64,000 bases of DNA from CAYFRC01 sp050946115. Its GTDB lineage: Bacteria > Bacillota > Clostridia > Christensenellales > Aristaeellaceae. Location: the NCBI GenBank assembly GCA_050946115.1, contig JBMNUF010000007.1, forward strand, positions 62,001-126,000, read 5' to 3'. Position 1 is the first letter of the stretch; each line of letters starts with the position of its first letter. The notes beneath the pieces are model-generated. The model was not told the DNA's origin, searched no databases, and saw only the letters and a list, made by a program, of their open reading frames with translations. The position numbers and the translations under genes were made by a program. This document shows positions 18,865 through 28,303 of this stretch, one piece after another.

Positions 18865-20781
18865 ATGAAACTCGTCTATGATGTCGAAGACAAGCCGAAA
18901 TTCTTTAGGCTGCTCCTCTTCGCACTCCAGCAGATGCTCGCCATTTTGGCGGCGACCATTGCCGTTCCCATGATCATCGGCAACGGGCTGACCCCCGCCG
19001 CTGCGATGTTCGGCGCAGGCGTCGGCACGATTACCTATCTCATTTTCACCAAGCGAAAGAGTCCGGTATTTCTCGGATCGTCTTTCGCTTTTATTAACCC
19101 CATGTTTGCGGCTTTCGCGGGCGGCGTCAGCATGTCGCTCGGCTGGCTGGGGTTGATCCTGGGCGGCATCTTCGCGGGCCTCGTGTATGTCGCGATCGCC
19201 TACACCGTGAGGCGCTCGGGCGTCAATTGGCTGTATAAGCTCATGCCCGCCGTCGTCATCGGGCCGACCGTGTCCCTCATCGGGCTTTCCCTCGCGCGCA
19301 ACGCCGTCGCCGACCTCGTCAAGGGCGACGTGACCGCGATGGTGACGTCGCAGGTCGCAGCGTTGGTCGACGGGCAGGCGGTGCTTCAGGAAGTCACATC
19401 GGCAGTTCCCGTCTGCTCTACGTGGATCGCCATGCTGTGCGGCCTGGTGACCCTCGGCGCGACCATGCTCTGCTCCACCTACGGCAAGAGGATGGTAAAG
19501 CTCATTCCGTTTATCATCGGCATCCTCTGCGGCTATGCGGTCGCGGCGCTTTCGACGCTCATCGGCATCGCGGCGAACGTCGACGCGCTCAAGATCGTCG
19601 ATTTCGGCGTATTTACCGCCTATATGGGAACGGGCGATGCCACATTGAGCACCTTCCTGTCCGTGCCGGACTTTACCTTCACCAAGGCGTTTACCGCCTT
19701 CGGCGAACTGAACTTCAAATACGTGCTCTCCATCTTCGCGGCATATGTGCCCGTCGCCTTCGTGACCTTTGCGGAGCACGTCGCGGACCACAGGAACCTG
19801 TCGACCATCATCAACCGCGACCTGATCAAAGAGCCGGGCCTCGACAAGACGCTGCTCGGAGACGGCGTCGGCTCCATGGTCGGCGCGTTCTTCGGCGGCT
19901 GCCCCAACACGACCTACGGCGAATCCGTCGCCTGCGTCGCCATCACGGGCAACGCATCCACCCTGTCGATCCTCGTCGCCGCGATCGGCTGCATCCTGCT
20001 CAGCTTCGTCACGCCCTTTGTCGCCTTTGTGGACTCCATCCCGTCCTGCGTCATGGGCGGCGTGTGCATCGCGCTGTACGGCTTCATCGCCGTGTCCGGC
20101 CTCAAGATGCTGCAGAAGACGGATTTGGACGACAACAGCAAGCTGTTCGTCGTCTCCACGATCCTCGTCCTCGGCATCGGCGGGCTAAGCCTGTCCGTCG
20201 GCGGCGTGACCGTCACCGAGATCGCGACCGCGCTGATCTTCGGCATCCTCGCCAACCTCATGCTCACGAAGAGGGAGAGGGCGGAAGAAAAGGCAAAGGC
20301 TGCACAGTTGGCGGAAGCCGAAAAACAGGCGACGATCGAAGAACCGGCGGAAGTCGAAGAACCGGCAGAAGCCGAAGAAACGGCAGAAATTGAAGAATCG
20401 GCTGAAACTGAAGAATCGGTAGAAGCCGAAGAACCGATGACGACCGAAGAACTGGAGGAAGTCAAACAAACGGTAGATGCCGAAGAACCAGCGGAAATTG
20501 AAGAATCAGTGACGACCGAAGAACCGACGGAAGCCGAACAACCGATAGAAGCCGAGCAACCGACGGAAACCGAACAGCAGGCGGAGCCCGAAGAATCGCC
20601 GGAAACTGAAGAATCGGCGACGACCGAAGAACCGGCGGAAGTCGAACAAACGGTAGATGCCGAAGAACCGACGGAAACTGAAGAATCGGTAGAAACCGAA
20701 GAACCGGCTGCGGAAATTGAAGAATCGACAGAAACCGAAGAATCGGCGATGGCTGAGGAGCCGACGGAATCGGAAGAATAA
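18865..20781 (+). CDS. NCS2-family nucleobase (uracil/xanthine) permease with acidic repeat tail
   Basis: 638 residues. Residues about 1-465 are a 14-helix NCS2 transporter of the UraA type: LQQMLAILAATIAVPMI, VFLGSSFAFINPM, VTFAEHVADHRNLS with the conserved glutamate, and FFGGCPNTTYGES, the substrate-binding half-helix. It should import uracil or a related base with protons. From about residue 472 to the end is an extra 165-residue tail made almost only of Glu, Pro, Thr, Ser, Ala and Val in short repeats, probably disordered and cytoplasmic; normal family members stop near 430-460 residues. ATG at 18865 is well spaced from GGAAGGG; the ATG 12 bases earlier is too close. A terminator follows. 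Confidence 0.9.
   Translation: MKLVYDVEDKPKFFRLLLFALQQMLAILAATIAVPMIIGNGLTPAAAMFGAGVGTITYLIFTKRKSPVFLGSSFAFINPMFAAFAGGVSMSLGWLGLILGGIFAGLVYVAIAYTVRRSGVNWLYKLMPAVVIGPTVSLIGLSLARNAVADLVKGDVTAMVTSQVAALVDGQAVLQEVTSAVPVCSTWIAMLCGLVTLGATMLCSTYGKRMVKLIPFIIGILCGYAVAALSTLIGIAANVDALKIVDFGVFTAYMGTGDATLSTFLSVPDFTFTKAFTAFGELNFKYVLSIFAAYVPVAFVTFAEHVADHRNLSTIINRDLIKEPGLDKTLLGDGVGSMVGAFFGGCPNTTYGESVACVAITGNASTLSILVAAIGCILLSFVTPFVAFVDSIPSCVMGGVCIALYGFIAVSGLKMLQKTDLDDNSKLFVVSTILVLGIGGLSLSVGGVTVTEIATALIFGILANLMLTKRERAEEKAKAAQLAEAEKQATIEEPAEVEEPAEAEETAEIEESAETEESVEAEEPMTTEELEEVKQTVDAEEPAEIEESVTTEEPTEAEQPIEAEQPTETEQQAEPEESPETEESATTEEPAEVEQTVDAEEPTETEESVETEEPAAEIEESTETEESAMAEEPTESEE
20335..20780 (+). repeat. imperfect 15-18 bp tandem repeats coding the acidic tail
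   Basis: About 445 bases are built from variants of GAAGAACCGGCGGAA-type units (Glu-Glu-Pro/Ser-x-Glu). Unit edges are blurred, consistent with repeated slippage or unequal exchange in multiples of three that keeps the frame. Confidence 0.85.
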
Positions 20782-20825
20782 CGGGAATTTGACGGCGCAC
20801 TCCTCCCCAAACCAAGCACTTTCAT

Positions 20826-20862
20826 TGCCCGACGGGACAATCCCCGCCGGGCATTTTCTTCT
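20826..20862 (+). terminator. terminator after the NCS2 permease
   Basis: Stem TGCCCGaCGGG with CCCGcCGGGCA, followed by TTTTCTTCTT. Confidence 0.8.
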
Positions 20863-20912
20863 TCCAAACGGAATTGAAAGGGCGTCCGTTACATAAGTTC
20901 ACACATTCTTCC

Positions 20913-20941
20913 TTGCAAAGTCCGCGCATATTCTGTATACT
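20913..20941 (+). promoter_or_regulatory. promoter of the first MATE exporter
   Basis: TTGCAA and TATACT are 17 bases apart, 38 bases before the chosen ATG. Confidence 0.8.
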
Positions 20942-20979
20942 ATGCACCATTGACGCAAAAACACATGGGGAGGAATGGT

Positions 20980-22374
20980 ATGCAGGGCAAGATTAAGGCG
21001 CTTTTCGGCGCACAGGACATGACGACGGGGAACCCCATGCGCAATCTGCTCCGATTTTCCGTGCCGCTTCTGATTGGCAATTTCGCGCAGCAGACGTACA
21101 GCACCGTGGACGCGATCATCGTCGGAAAATACGTCGGAGACGAAGCGCTGGCGGCCGTCGGCGCATCAAACCCGATCGTCTTTCTTCTGCTGATTTTGAT
21201 GATGGCGATCTCCTCCGGCGCGGGGATCATGGTTTCGCAGTACTTCGGCGCGAAGGACAAAAAGCTGCTCTCCAAGACGATCGGTACAAGCGTCGTCATG
21301 GTGTTTCTCGCTTCCGTCGTCATCACGGCTTTGGGCGTGACGCTCTCGCCAAAGCTGCTTTCGTTTCTCGGAACGCCGGACAACATCTTCGATATGGCGC
21401 GGCAATACCTCACGATCATCTTTATCGGGACAGTCGCAAGCGCCTTTTACAACATCATCTCGGGCATCTTGCGCGGCATGGGCGATTCCGTGACGCCGCT
21501 GCTGTTTCTCCTGCTCGCGACGCTCCTCAATACGGTTTTGGACGTGTATTTCGTGCGAAATCTCGGCTGGGGCGTTGCGGGCGCGGCATGGGCGACGATC
21601 TTCTCGCAGGCGGTCTCGGCGACGCTGTGCATCCGGCGGCTGTTCCAAATCAGGGACACCGTGGACATGAACCGCGAGACGATTCGCCTCGACAAAGCGC
21701 TCGCGCTGCAGCTGCTCAAGCTGGGCATTCCTGCAGGCCTCACGCAGGCGGTGTTCTCCCTCGCGCAGGTCGCGGTGCAGCGGCTCACCAACTCCATGGG
21801 CAGCGACGTGGTCGCGGTGACGACGGTGGTCATGCGCGTGGACGGGTTTGCGATGCTTCCGAATTTCACCTTTGGCATGGCGATCGCGACCTTCGTCGGA
21901 CAGAACATCGGCGCGGGGCTCATGGATCGCGTGGACAGGGGTTCGAGGGACGGCGCAAAGCTCACCTTCCTGACTTCTTCCGCGCTGACACTGTGCCTTT
22001 TGCTCTTCGGAAAGAACCTCGCGACGCTCTTCACGCAGACGGAGGCCATCATCGAGCTCGCCGGGCGAATGTTCCGAATCCTCGCCGTGGGCTACATCGC
22101 GATGGGGCTATCGCAGGTGTTTGCGGGCATCCTGCGCGGAGCGGGCGATACCATGCCCTCGCTTTGGATTTCCATCATTACGACGGTGGCAATCCGCGTG
22201 CCCGTCGCGTACTGCATCGCGTTTCTCACGAGGAGCGAATTGCATCCGAACGGGTCTCCCGATGCGCTGTATATATCGCTGCTCACCGCATGGATTTCCG
22301 GCGCAATCATAAACTATCTGTGGTTCAGGCGCGGCAAGTGGCGCGACAAGTCCATCATCGGGAAGGTTCGCTGA
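20980..22374 (+). CDS. MATE-family efflux transporter
   Basis: 464 residues and twelve predicted helices in two similar halves, typical of multidrug and toxin extrusion proteins that export cationic compounds by sodium or proton antiport. The N-terminal half shows NPMRNLLRFSVPLLIGNFAQQTY, VDAIIVGKYVGDEALAAVGASNP and GILRGMGDSVTP; the second half repeats the pattern with GIPAGLTQAVFSLAQVAVQ and GILRGAGDTMPSLW. The ATG at 20980 has GGGGAGG 6 bases before it; the earlier in-frame ATG lacks one. A bidirectional terminator follows. Substrate unknown. Confidence 0.93.
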   Translation: MQGKIKALFGAQDMTTGNPMRNLLRFSVPLLIGNFAQQTYSTVDAIIVGKYVGDEALAAVGASNPIVFLLLILMMAISSGAGIMVSQYFGAKDKKLLSKTIGTSVVMVFLASVVITALGVTLSPKLLSFLGTPDNIFDMARQYLTIIFIGTVASAFYNIISGILRGMGDSVTPLLFLLLATLLNTVLDVYFVRNLGWGVAGAAWATIFSQAVSATLCIRRLFQIRDTVDMNRETIRLDKALALQLLKLGIPAGLTQAVFSLAQVAVQRLTNSMGSDVVAVTTVVMRVDGFAMLPNFTFGMAIATFVGQNIGAGLMDRVDRGSRDGAKLTFLTSSALTLCLLLFGKNLATLFTQTEAIIELAGRMFRILAVGYIAMGLSQVFAGILRGAGDTMPSLWISIITTVAIRVPVAYCIAFLTRSELHPNGSPDALYISLLTAWISGAIINYLWFRRGKWRDKSIIGKVR

Positions 22375-22400
22375 AAAGAAAAGGGCTCATGAAATAAAGA

Positions 22401-22437
22401 AGCATCCCGCCACGAATTATGCGGCGGGATGCTTTTT
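22401..22437. terminator. bidirectional terminator between MATE and the amylase operon
   Basis: A perfect stem AGCATCCCGCC/GGCGGGATGCT is flanked by T-runs on both strands, serving the converging MATE gene and the minus-strand glycogen operon. Confidence 0.9.
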
Positions 22438-22868
22438 CATCCTTCGGATTTTAGGGAGACGTATTTGGCGACGAGGAAGGCGTTTTCGAGGTCCGCCTCG
22501 TCGAGCCCGCGATAGAGGAACAGGTCGTCGTATATGCGCGCCATCGCCTTCGTGTTTTCGCTCTCGACATGGAAATAGCCTGTGGTCAGGTCGATCCCGA
22601 CATACACTGCATCCAAGAGGCGATAGGTCGCGATTTTCGGCATCGCGCCGGGTGGGAGCTTTGCCCTGCAAAAATCATCCTCTACGATAGTGGCTTGTAC
22701 TGCGTCCCGAAACGCGGTACAGGCAAAGGGCGCGGGGTGGTATTTCTCCCGAAAATACGCATCGACCTCCACACCACTCTTCCTGTCGGGCGCAAGAAGC
22801 TTTCGGTTTTGTTCATATGCCTGCTTCCACGCACGAAGCATTTCGGGGGTGGCTTCGGATGTCAGCAT
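22437..22868 (-). CDS. hypothetical protein, last gene of the glgP-amylase operon
   Basis: 143 residues, soluble, mixed alpha/beta in appearance, with no signal peptide and no motif that I recognise. Its ATG lies inside the end of the amylase gene (7-base overlap), with a weak AAGGCGGG ribosome site, so it is translationally coupled. Its stop touches the terminator stem. Context suggests a role with alpha-glucan turnover, but that is only association. Confidence 0.72.
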   Translation of the reverse strand: MLTSEATPEMLRAWKQAYEQNRKLLAPDRKSGVEVDAYFREKYHPAPFACTAFRDAVQATIVEDDFCRAKLPPGAMPKIATYRLLDAVYVGIDLTTGYFHVESENTKAMARIYDDLFLYRGLDEADLENAFLVAKYVSLKSEG

Positions 22869-24625
22869 CCCGCCTTAGCGGCGATTTCGTGCACAACCGC
22901 GCAGGAGATGGGGGATACGGTATTTCCGCGATAGGTGAACGGCGCGTTGCCGCGGTTCAGGACGACGGAAAGCTCTCCGTCCTTTGTCAGGAGCAGCACG
23001 TCGTCCGAAAGCGCCTGTGCCGAATAGACGGGGCTCTGAAGCCTTGCGTCGCGCTTTCGCGCGAGGTTGATCTCGCGGATTTTCTCGAGCAGCGCCATAT
23101 CCTCGCGCCCCCACGGGTAGCTCGCGCGGCAGAACGGGTCCGTCATGCCGTACAGCCCCGCTTCGTCGCCGTAGTACATGCACGGCATGCCCGGAAGCGC
23201 GCACAGAAACCGCCAGCACGCGACGAAGCGCTGCCTGCCGAGGGCGTATTGCTGATCCGTCAGGGTGATTACGCGCCTGTGTTCGCGATCCGGCTGCATG
23301 TTGCCAGCATCCGCGAGCACCGAAATGACGCGCGCCTTGTCGTGGCTCCCCAACAGGTTCATGAGCGAGAGGAGGAACGGCTCGGGGTAGCACTGCCGCA
23401 TGTGCAGCAGGTGCCGCCGCAGCGTCTTTGCGGGGGTATAGCCCAGCATGAAGGAGAGGAGTATGTCGCGCAGCGGGTAGTTCATCACGCTGTCGAGCGT
23501 GTCTCCTGCACAGTAGCAGCGCTGCTGCCCGTAGGCGATCTTGTTGGAGGCATCTTCCCAGACCTCGCCGATGACGCACCTGTCGGGGTCGACGCCCTTC
23601 ACGGTCTTTCGGATGTCGCGCAAGAGCGACATGGGGAGCTCGTCCGCGACGTCGAGCCGCCAGCCCGACGCGCCCTTTTTGAGCCACGCCTCGCATACGG
23701 AGAGCAGAAATTCGCGGCAGGACGGGTCGTCCTTGTTGAGCGTCGGCAGCGTTCGAAAGCCCCACCAGCACTCGTAGTCGTCCGGGAAGCTGTGGAAGGT
23801 ATACCAATTCTTATAGGGCGACTTCGGATTCGCCGTTGCGCTTTCAAAATACACGCTGTCGTCGCCCGTGTGCGAAAACACGCCGTCCAATACGATGCGG
23901 ATGCCGAACTCCAGCGCTTTTTCCGCGAGGCGCCGGAAGTCCTCCTCCGTGCCGATGGCGGGATCGATCTTTCGGTAGTTGCGCGTGTTGTATCCGTGGT
24001 TGGAGGACGCCTCGAAGATCGGGTTGAGGTAGAGCGCGTCGATGCCCAGGCCCTTGAGGTACGGCAACTTCTGCTCGATGCCCTTGAGGTCGCCGCCGTA
24101 GTAGTCGTTGGCGGCGTTGTCGCCGTTCCGAATTTCGAGAATGGGCGGCTCGTACCAGTCTTTGTGCCACTTTCCGCCGTGCGGGGGCTTGCGCCGCCCG
24201 ATGGGGCGCGAGGCGGCGAACCGGTCGGGCAGTATCTGCATCATGACGCTTTCGCGCATCCACTTCGGGGTCTCAAACGACTCGTCATACACGGTGATCT
24301 GAAAGGACGGCGGCTCATGGGAATAGAGCCTGCCCTCTCCGCCCAGATTGTCCTTCGGCGCGCCGTAGCAGCGCGTGCCGAACGCCCCCTGCAGGATGAA
24401 GAAATACCACACGAGACAGGGCGCGCCGGGGAGCGTAATCGTGCAGGCGTAGCCGTCTTTGTCGCGCGTACAGGCGTGCAAAATCTCCTTGCCGTCGACC
24501 CAAAGCCGCAAGAGCACGCTGTCGAATGCTTCGTCCGACAGGAGGCGCAGCGTTATTTTTTCACCGCAGACGCACGCCGCCTGTTTGGACCTGCAGAGGC
24601 TGTTATAGGAATCGTGTCGTATCAC
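22862..24625 (-). CDS. alpha-amylase family glycoside hydrolase (GH13, neopullulanase/cyclomaltodextrinase-like)
   Basis: 587 residues without a signal peptide, so intracellular. An N-terminal beta-sandwich (about 1-110) is followed by the catalytic barrel: DGVFSHTGDD (region I), GWRLDVADE with the nucleophile Asp (region II), VIGEVWED with the acid/base Glu (region III) and NLLGSHDKAR with the third catalytic Asp (region IV). NPIFEASSNHGYNTRNY is typical of neopullulanase/cyclomaltodextrinase subfamilies that hydrolyse short alpha-glucans. It overlaps glgP by 4 bases (ATGA) and the next gene by 7, making a tight glucan-degradation operon. Confidence 0.93.
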   Translation of the reverse strand: MIRHDSYNSLCRSKQAACVCGEKITLRLLSDEAFDSVLLRLWVDGKEILHACTRDKDGYACTITLPGAPCLVWYFFILQGAFGTRCYGAPKDNLGGEGRLYSHEPPSFQITVYDESFETPKWMRESVMMQILPDRFAASRPIGRRKPPHGGKWHKDWYEPPILEIRNGDNAANDYYGGDLKGIEQKLPYLKGLGIDALYLNPIFEASSNHGYNTRNYRKIDPAIGTEEDFRRLAEKALEFGIRIVLDGVFSHTGDDSVYFESATANPKSPYKNWYTFHSFPDDYECWWGFRTLPTLNKDDPSCREFLLSVCEAWLKKGASGWRLDVADELPMSLLRDIRKTVKGVDPDRCVIGEVWEDASNKIAYGQQRCYCAGDTLDSVMNYPLRDILLSFMLGYTPAKTLRRHLLHMRQCYPEPFLLSLMNLLGSHDKARVISVLADAGNMQPDREHRRVITLTDQQYALGRQRFVACWRFLCALPGMPCMYYGDEAGLYGMTDPFCRASYPWGREDMALLEKIREINLARKRDARLQSPVYSAQALSDDVLLLTKDGELSVVLNRGNAPFTYRGNTVSPISCAVVHEIAAKAGC

Positions 24626-27072
24626 AGGGCGAGCGGCTTTAAGCGCCAGATCTTTTCGTTATACTCGGCGATCGTGCGGTCGCTGGAGAAGATGCCGCTG
24701 CAGGCGGTGTTCCGCAGCGCCATCGCGAGCCACTTGTCGCGGTCGCGGTAATCCTCGGCGACGCAGATCTGCGTATTGATGTAATCCTGCAGATCTTTCA
24801 ATACGAAATAGGGGTCCGCCATGCCGCCGCCGTCGCCGAACAGCAATGCGTGGTGCAGATCCTGGAACATGCGATGGTTTTCGGGGCACAGGGTGCCGTC
24901 GATGAGTTGCGTGAGCGCCTTGCGGATCGCGGGGTTCGTCTCGTAGATTTCGGCGGCGCGGTAGGAAGAATAGCCCGCCTCGACCTCTTCCGCCGAAAGC
25001 CCGAAGATATAGATGTTGTCCTTGCCCACGGCCTCGTAAATCTCGACGTTTGCGCCGTCCATCGTGCCGATTGTGAGCGCGCCGTTCATCATGAACTTCA
25101 TGTTGCCGGTGCCGCTCGCCTCCTTGCCCGCGGTGGAGAGCTGCTCGGAGAGCTCCGCTGCGGGAATCAGAACCTCCGCCGCGGAGACGCAGTAGTTTTC
25201 GAGGAACACGACCTTGATCATCTTACTCGCGCGCGGGTGCTTCGCGACCAGGTCCGCAACGGCGTTGATCATGCGGATGATGAGCTTCGCGCGGTAGAAC
25301 CCGGGCGCAGCCTTTGCGCCGAAGAAGAACGTCCTCGGCTGCGTCTCGAACGAGGGGTTCTCGACGATGCGGTTGTACAGAATGAGGATCGCGAGCGCGT
25401 TCATGAGCTGGCGCTTGTACTCGTGCAGCCGCTTTGCCTGCACGTCAAAGAGCGTGTCTGGATCGACATCGATGTTCTGGCGGCGCTTCATATAGGCGGT
25501 CAGGCGGAGTTTGTTCTCCCGCTTCACACGCGCGAACTTTTCGAGGAACGCCTTGTCGTTTGCGTACGGCAGAAGATCCTCCAGCCGCTCGGGCTGCTTG
25601 CGCCAGACGGGCGATATTGTCTCATCCAATAGCGATGCGAGCCCGGGGTTCGCCTGCATGAGCCAGCGCCTGTGCGTGATGCCGTTGGTGATGCCGATGA
25701 AATGATCGGGATCGATCATGTAGTAGTCGCGGAAGGTCTGTTTTTTGAGGATGGCGGCGTGAATCTGCGACACGCCGTTGACCATATGCGTCATGGAGAT
25801 GCACAGGTTTGCCATCTGCACGCAGCCGTGGGAGATGATCGCCATCTGCCCGATGCGCTCCCACTGACCGGTATACACGTCCCACAGTTTCGCGCAGACG
25901 CGGCGGTTGATCTCCTCGAGGATCATGTAGATGCGCGGGAGGAGGCGGGAGACCAGATCCACGGACCACTTCTCAAACGCTTCCTGAAGCACGGTGTGGT
26001 TCGTGTATGCAAAGGTGCGCCGCGCGATGTCTTCCGTCTCGTCCCAGCCCAGGCCGTATTTGTCCATCAGGATGCGCATGAGCTCGGGAATCGCGATGCC
26101 GGGGTGCGTGTCGTTGATGTGAATGGCGACCTTGTCCGGGAAAATCGAGAAATCCGTGCCGTACACCTTCACGAAGTCGTCCACCGCATACTGCACGGAC
26201 GCGGACGAGAAGAAATACTGCTGCTTCAGGCGCAGCTCCTTGCCCTGCTGGTGGTTGTCCTCGGGGTAGAGCACCTGGGAGATGACCTCCGCCAGCGCTT
26301 TTTCCTCCATCGCGCGGGTATACATGCCGCGGTTGAAGGACAGCATGTCGAAATCGACCGCCGCGCGCGCGGACCACAGGCGCAGCATATTGACCATGCA
26401 GCCGTCGTAGCCTAAGACGGGTACGTCGTAGGGAACGGCCTTTACGATGCTCGCGTTCACCGTGCGATAGCTCTTTTTGCCGTCCTCGGTGGTAAATTCC
26501 TCCACCTGCCCGCCGAACGCCACGTCGTACGTCATGTCCGGGCGGCAGACCTCCCAGAGGTTGCCCTCCTTCAGCCAGTTGTCGGGCAGTTCGACCTGAT
26601 AGCCGTCCACGATCTTCTGGCGGAACAGGCCGTATTCGTAGCGGATGGTGCAGCCCATCGCGGGAAGGTTCATCGCGCTCAGGGAATCCAAAAAGCACGC
26701 GGCGAGGCGGCCGAGGCCGCCGTTTCCGAGGCCCGGCTCCGGCTCCTGCTCGAACAGGATCGCTTCGTCAATGCCCAGCTCCTTGATCGCCTGCGCGTAG
26801 TTGTCCTCGTTGCACAGCGAAATCATGTTGTTGAGCAGCGTCCGTCCCACGAGAAACTCCGCCGAGAGGTAATATAGCTTTTTTTGACCCGCCTTCTTGC
26901 GAATGCCGCGGGAGAGCGCGCGCCTGTCCATGATTTCGTCGCGCACGGTTCCGGCGACCGCCTGATAGAGCTGGTTGGGCGTCGCATCGGCAACATCGCA
27001 GCCGTAGGCACGGTTTAACTTGGTGATGATTGATTTTTTGATTTCAAATACGCTCAGTTTGTGATATGTCAT
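24622..27072 (-). CDS. glgP: glycogen/maltodextrin phosphorylase
   Basis: 816 residues, standard for GT35 phosphorylases. It releases glucose 1-phosphate from alpha-1,4-glucans using phosphate and pyridoxal phosphate. Seen: YLSAEFLVGRTLLNN near residue 70, the substrate and PLP neighbourhood VVFLENYCVSAAEVLIP, and EASGTGNMKFMMNGALTIGT near residue 655, which contains the PLP lysine, then TMDGANVEI. The ATG follows AGGAGGATCCCGCGAA. The partner amylase supplies shorter chains. It has its own promoter 50 bases upstream. Confidence 0.97.
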   Translation of the reverse strand: MTYHKLSVFEIKKSIITKLNRAYGCDVADATPNQLYQAVAGTVRDEIMDRRALSRGIRKKAGQKKLYYLSAEFLVGRTLLNNMISLCNEDNYAQAIKELGIDEAILFEQEPEPGLGNGGLGRLAACFLDSLSAMNLPAMGCTIRYEYGLFRQKIVDGYQVELPDNWLKEGNLWEVCRPDMTYDVAFGGQVEEFTTEDGKKSYRTVNASIVKAVPYDVPVLGYDGCMVNMLRLWSARAAVDFDMLSFNRGMYTRAMEEKALAEVISQVLYPEDNHQQGKELRLKQQYFFSSASVQYAVDDFVKVYGTDFSIFPDKVAIHINDTHPGIAIPELMRILMDKYGLGWDETEDIARRTFAYTNHTVLQEAFEKWSVDLVSRLLPRIYMILEEINRRVCAKLWDVYTGQWERIGQMAIISHGCVQMANLCISMTHMVNGVSQIHAAILKKQTFRDYYMIDPDHFIGITNGITHRRWLMQANPGLASLLDETISPVWRKQPERLEDLLPYANDKAFLEKFARVKRENKLRLTAYMKRRQNIDVDPDTLFDVQAKRLHEYKRQLMNALAILILYNRIVENPSFETQPRTFFFGAKAAPGFYRAKLIIRMINAVADLVAKHPRASKMIKVVFLENYCVSAAEVLIPAAELSEQLSTAGKEASGTGNMKFMMNGALTIGTMDGANVEIYEAVGKDNIYIFGLSAEEVEAGYSSYRAAEIYETNPAIRKALTQLIDGTLCPENHRMFQDLHHALLFGDGGGMADPYFVLKDLQDYINTQICVAEDYRDRDKWLAMALRNTACSGIFSSDRTIAEYNEKIWRLKPLAL

Positions 27073-27122
27073 TTCGCGGGATCCTCCTTCGTCAACTGTA
27101 GCCCGAGGGGCAGAACATTCTT

Positions 27123-27151
27123 ATTTTATCACAAAGAAACGTTCCTTGCAA
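27123..27151 (-). promoter_or_regulatory. promoter of the glgP operon
   Basis: On the minus strand TTGCAA and TAAAAT are 17 bases apart, about 50 bases upstream of glgP. The rest of the 220-bp gap to the next gene shows only an 8-bp GGGCGCTT/AAGCGCCC stem without a T-run. Confidence 0.8.
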
Positions 27152-27295
27152 GTGGGGGCGCTTTGAGTTGCGATTTACGCATCCGTTATTTTATGCAGAC
27201 GTGCCCAATTATCGAGGCGAAAGTATGGGCGCTTCGTATATTTCGTGCGCTGTATGCAAAAGCGCCCTAATGTTAAATTTACACAAAGGGGACGT

Positions 27296-28288
27296 TTATC
27301 GCTTAGAGAGGATGTCCTCGAACGGCGTGATGTATGGATCGTATGCGTTCGGGTGCTTCAAAATCTCGATCAGTCCCTTGCCCGATGCGGCTTCCGGCTC
27401 CTGACAGATGCGCGCGGGAAGGTTCGTCCTCTTGGCGATGCGGCTTTCCATGCCGAAGGTCTGCGCGCCCCCGCCGCCGACGGTGATGCCGTTGTCCGCC
27501 AATTCCTCCATGCAGACGGGGGAGCAGCGGGACAACACGTTCTCGCACAGCGATACCGCAGAAGAAATGACGGGCTCGATCGCCTGCGCGACGTGCTTCG
27601 CCTCGATCTCGCGCTCGCGCGGGAACCCGCTCTCCAAATCGACCCCGCGCACGCTCGCCGCGATGCTCCGAAGCCCCGAAAGGTCGCGCAGAAGCGCCTC
27701 CGCCTCCCGCACGCCGACGGCGAAGCGGTGGTTCTCGCGGATGGCGCGAAGGATCGCCTTATTCGCCTCCGCTGCGCCGTAGGGCACGCACTCGCGAAGC
27801 AGCGCGCCGCTGCCTCCGAACAGCGTTGCGGAAATGTGCCCCGCGCCGACGTCGCACAGGAGAAAGCTTTCGGGGAGCAGGTTGAACAGGTTTGCGCCGA
27901 TCGCGGAGACGACGTCCGCATCCGCGAAGCAGCAGCTCTGCGCGCCGCAATCCATCGCGATCGCGCCCAGCACGCGCTTTTCCGCCATCGCCATGTCGGG
28001 CGGGCACGAGAGAAGCAAATGCGCCCTGCCGCGCATCTCCTTTAGCAGCCGCCTGAGCCACGCGCGCAGAAGCGCCTCGTCCGCAAGGCGCGCGTTGCGC
28101 ATCGGAAAGCCGATGTATACGCCCGGCGGCGTCCGCTCCATGAGCGCGTATGCGGCGTTGCCGAAGGATATGCCCTCCCCGTTTTTCAGCGCGACGGCTG
28201 CGGATTCGCTTAAAAACAGCCCGTCGCCGCTCGTCGCCGCGCGGATGTTCGCGGTGCCGATATCGAGCGCCATATTGATCTGCGCCAT
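27296..28288 (-). CDS. MreB-like actin-family protein
   Basis: 330 residues with the actin ATPase fold: LDIGTANIRAA (phosphate 1), LLCDVGAGHISATLFG (phosphate 2) and ITVGGGGAQTFGMESRIAKRTNLP (adenosine motif), matching the MreB/Mbl layout and length. MreB filaments organise cell-wall synthesis. Several normally strict positions differ (GTANIR for GTANTL), and the usual mreC and mreD genes are absent, so it may be a divergent paralogue. GGAGG lies 9 bases before the ATG. It follows a DUF445 gene by 15 bases and ends near the glgP promoter. Confidence 0.85.
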   Translation of the reverse strand: MAQINMALDIGTANIRAATSGDGLFLSESAAVALKNGEGISFGNAAYALMERTPPGVYIGFPMRNARLADEALLRAWLRRLLKEMRGRAHLLLSCPPDMAMAEKRVLGAIAMDCGAQSCCFADADVVSAIGANLFNLLPESFLLCDVGAGHISATLFGGSGALLRECVPYGAAEANKAILRAIRENHRFAVGVREAEALLRDLSGLRSIAASVRGVDLESGFPREREIEAKHVAQAIEPVISSAVSLCENVLSRCSPVCMEELADNGITVGGGGAQTFGMESRIAKRTNLPARICQEPEAASGKGLIEILKHPNAYDPYITPFEDILSKR

Positions 28289-28303
28289 ATAGTTTTTCCT
28301 CCG

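Noticed and set aside
20335..20780. A CRISPR array in the repeat-rich stretch after the permease
   Set aside because: Repeats are contiguous, imperfect, in frame with the gene and have no unique spacers; no cas gene is near.
22817..24751. A 644-codon plus-strand frame opposite the amylase gene
   Set aside because: The minus strand carries all GH13 catalytic motifs; the plus frame has none.
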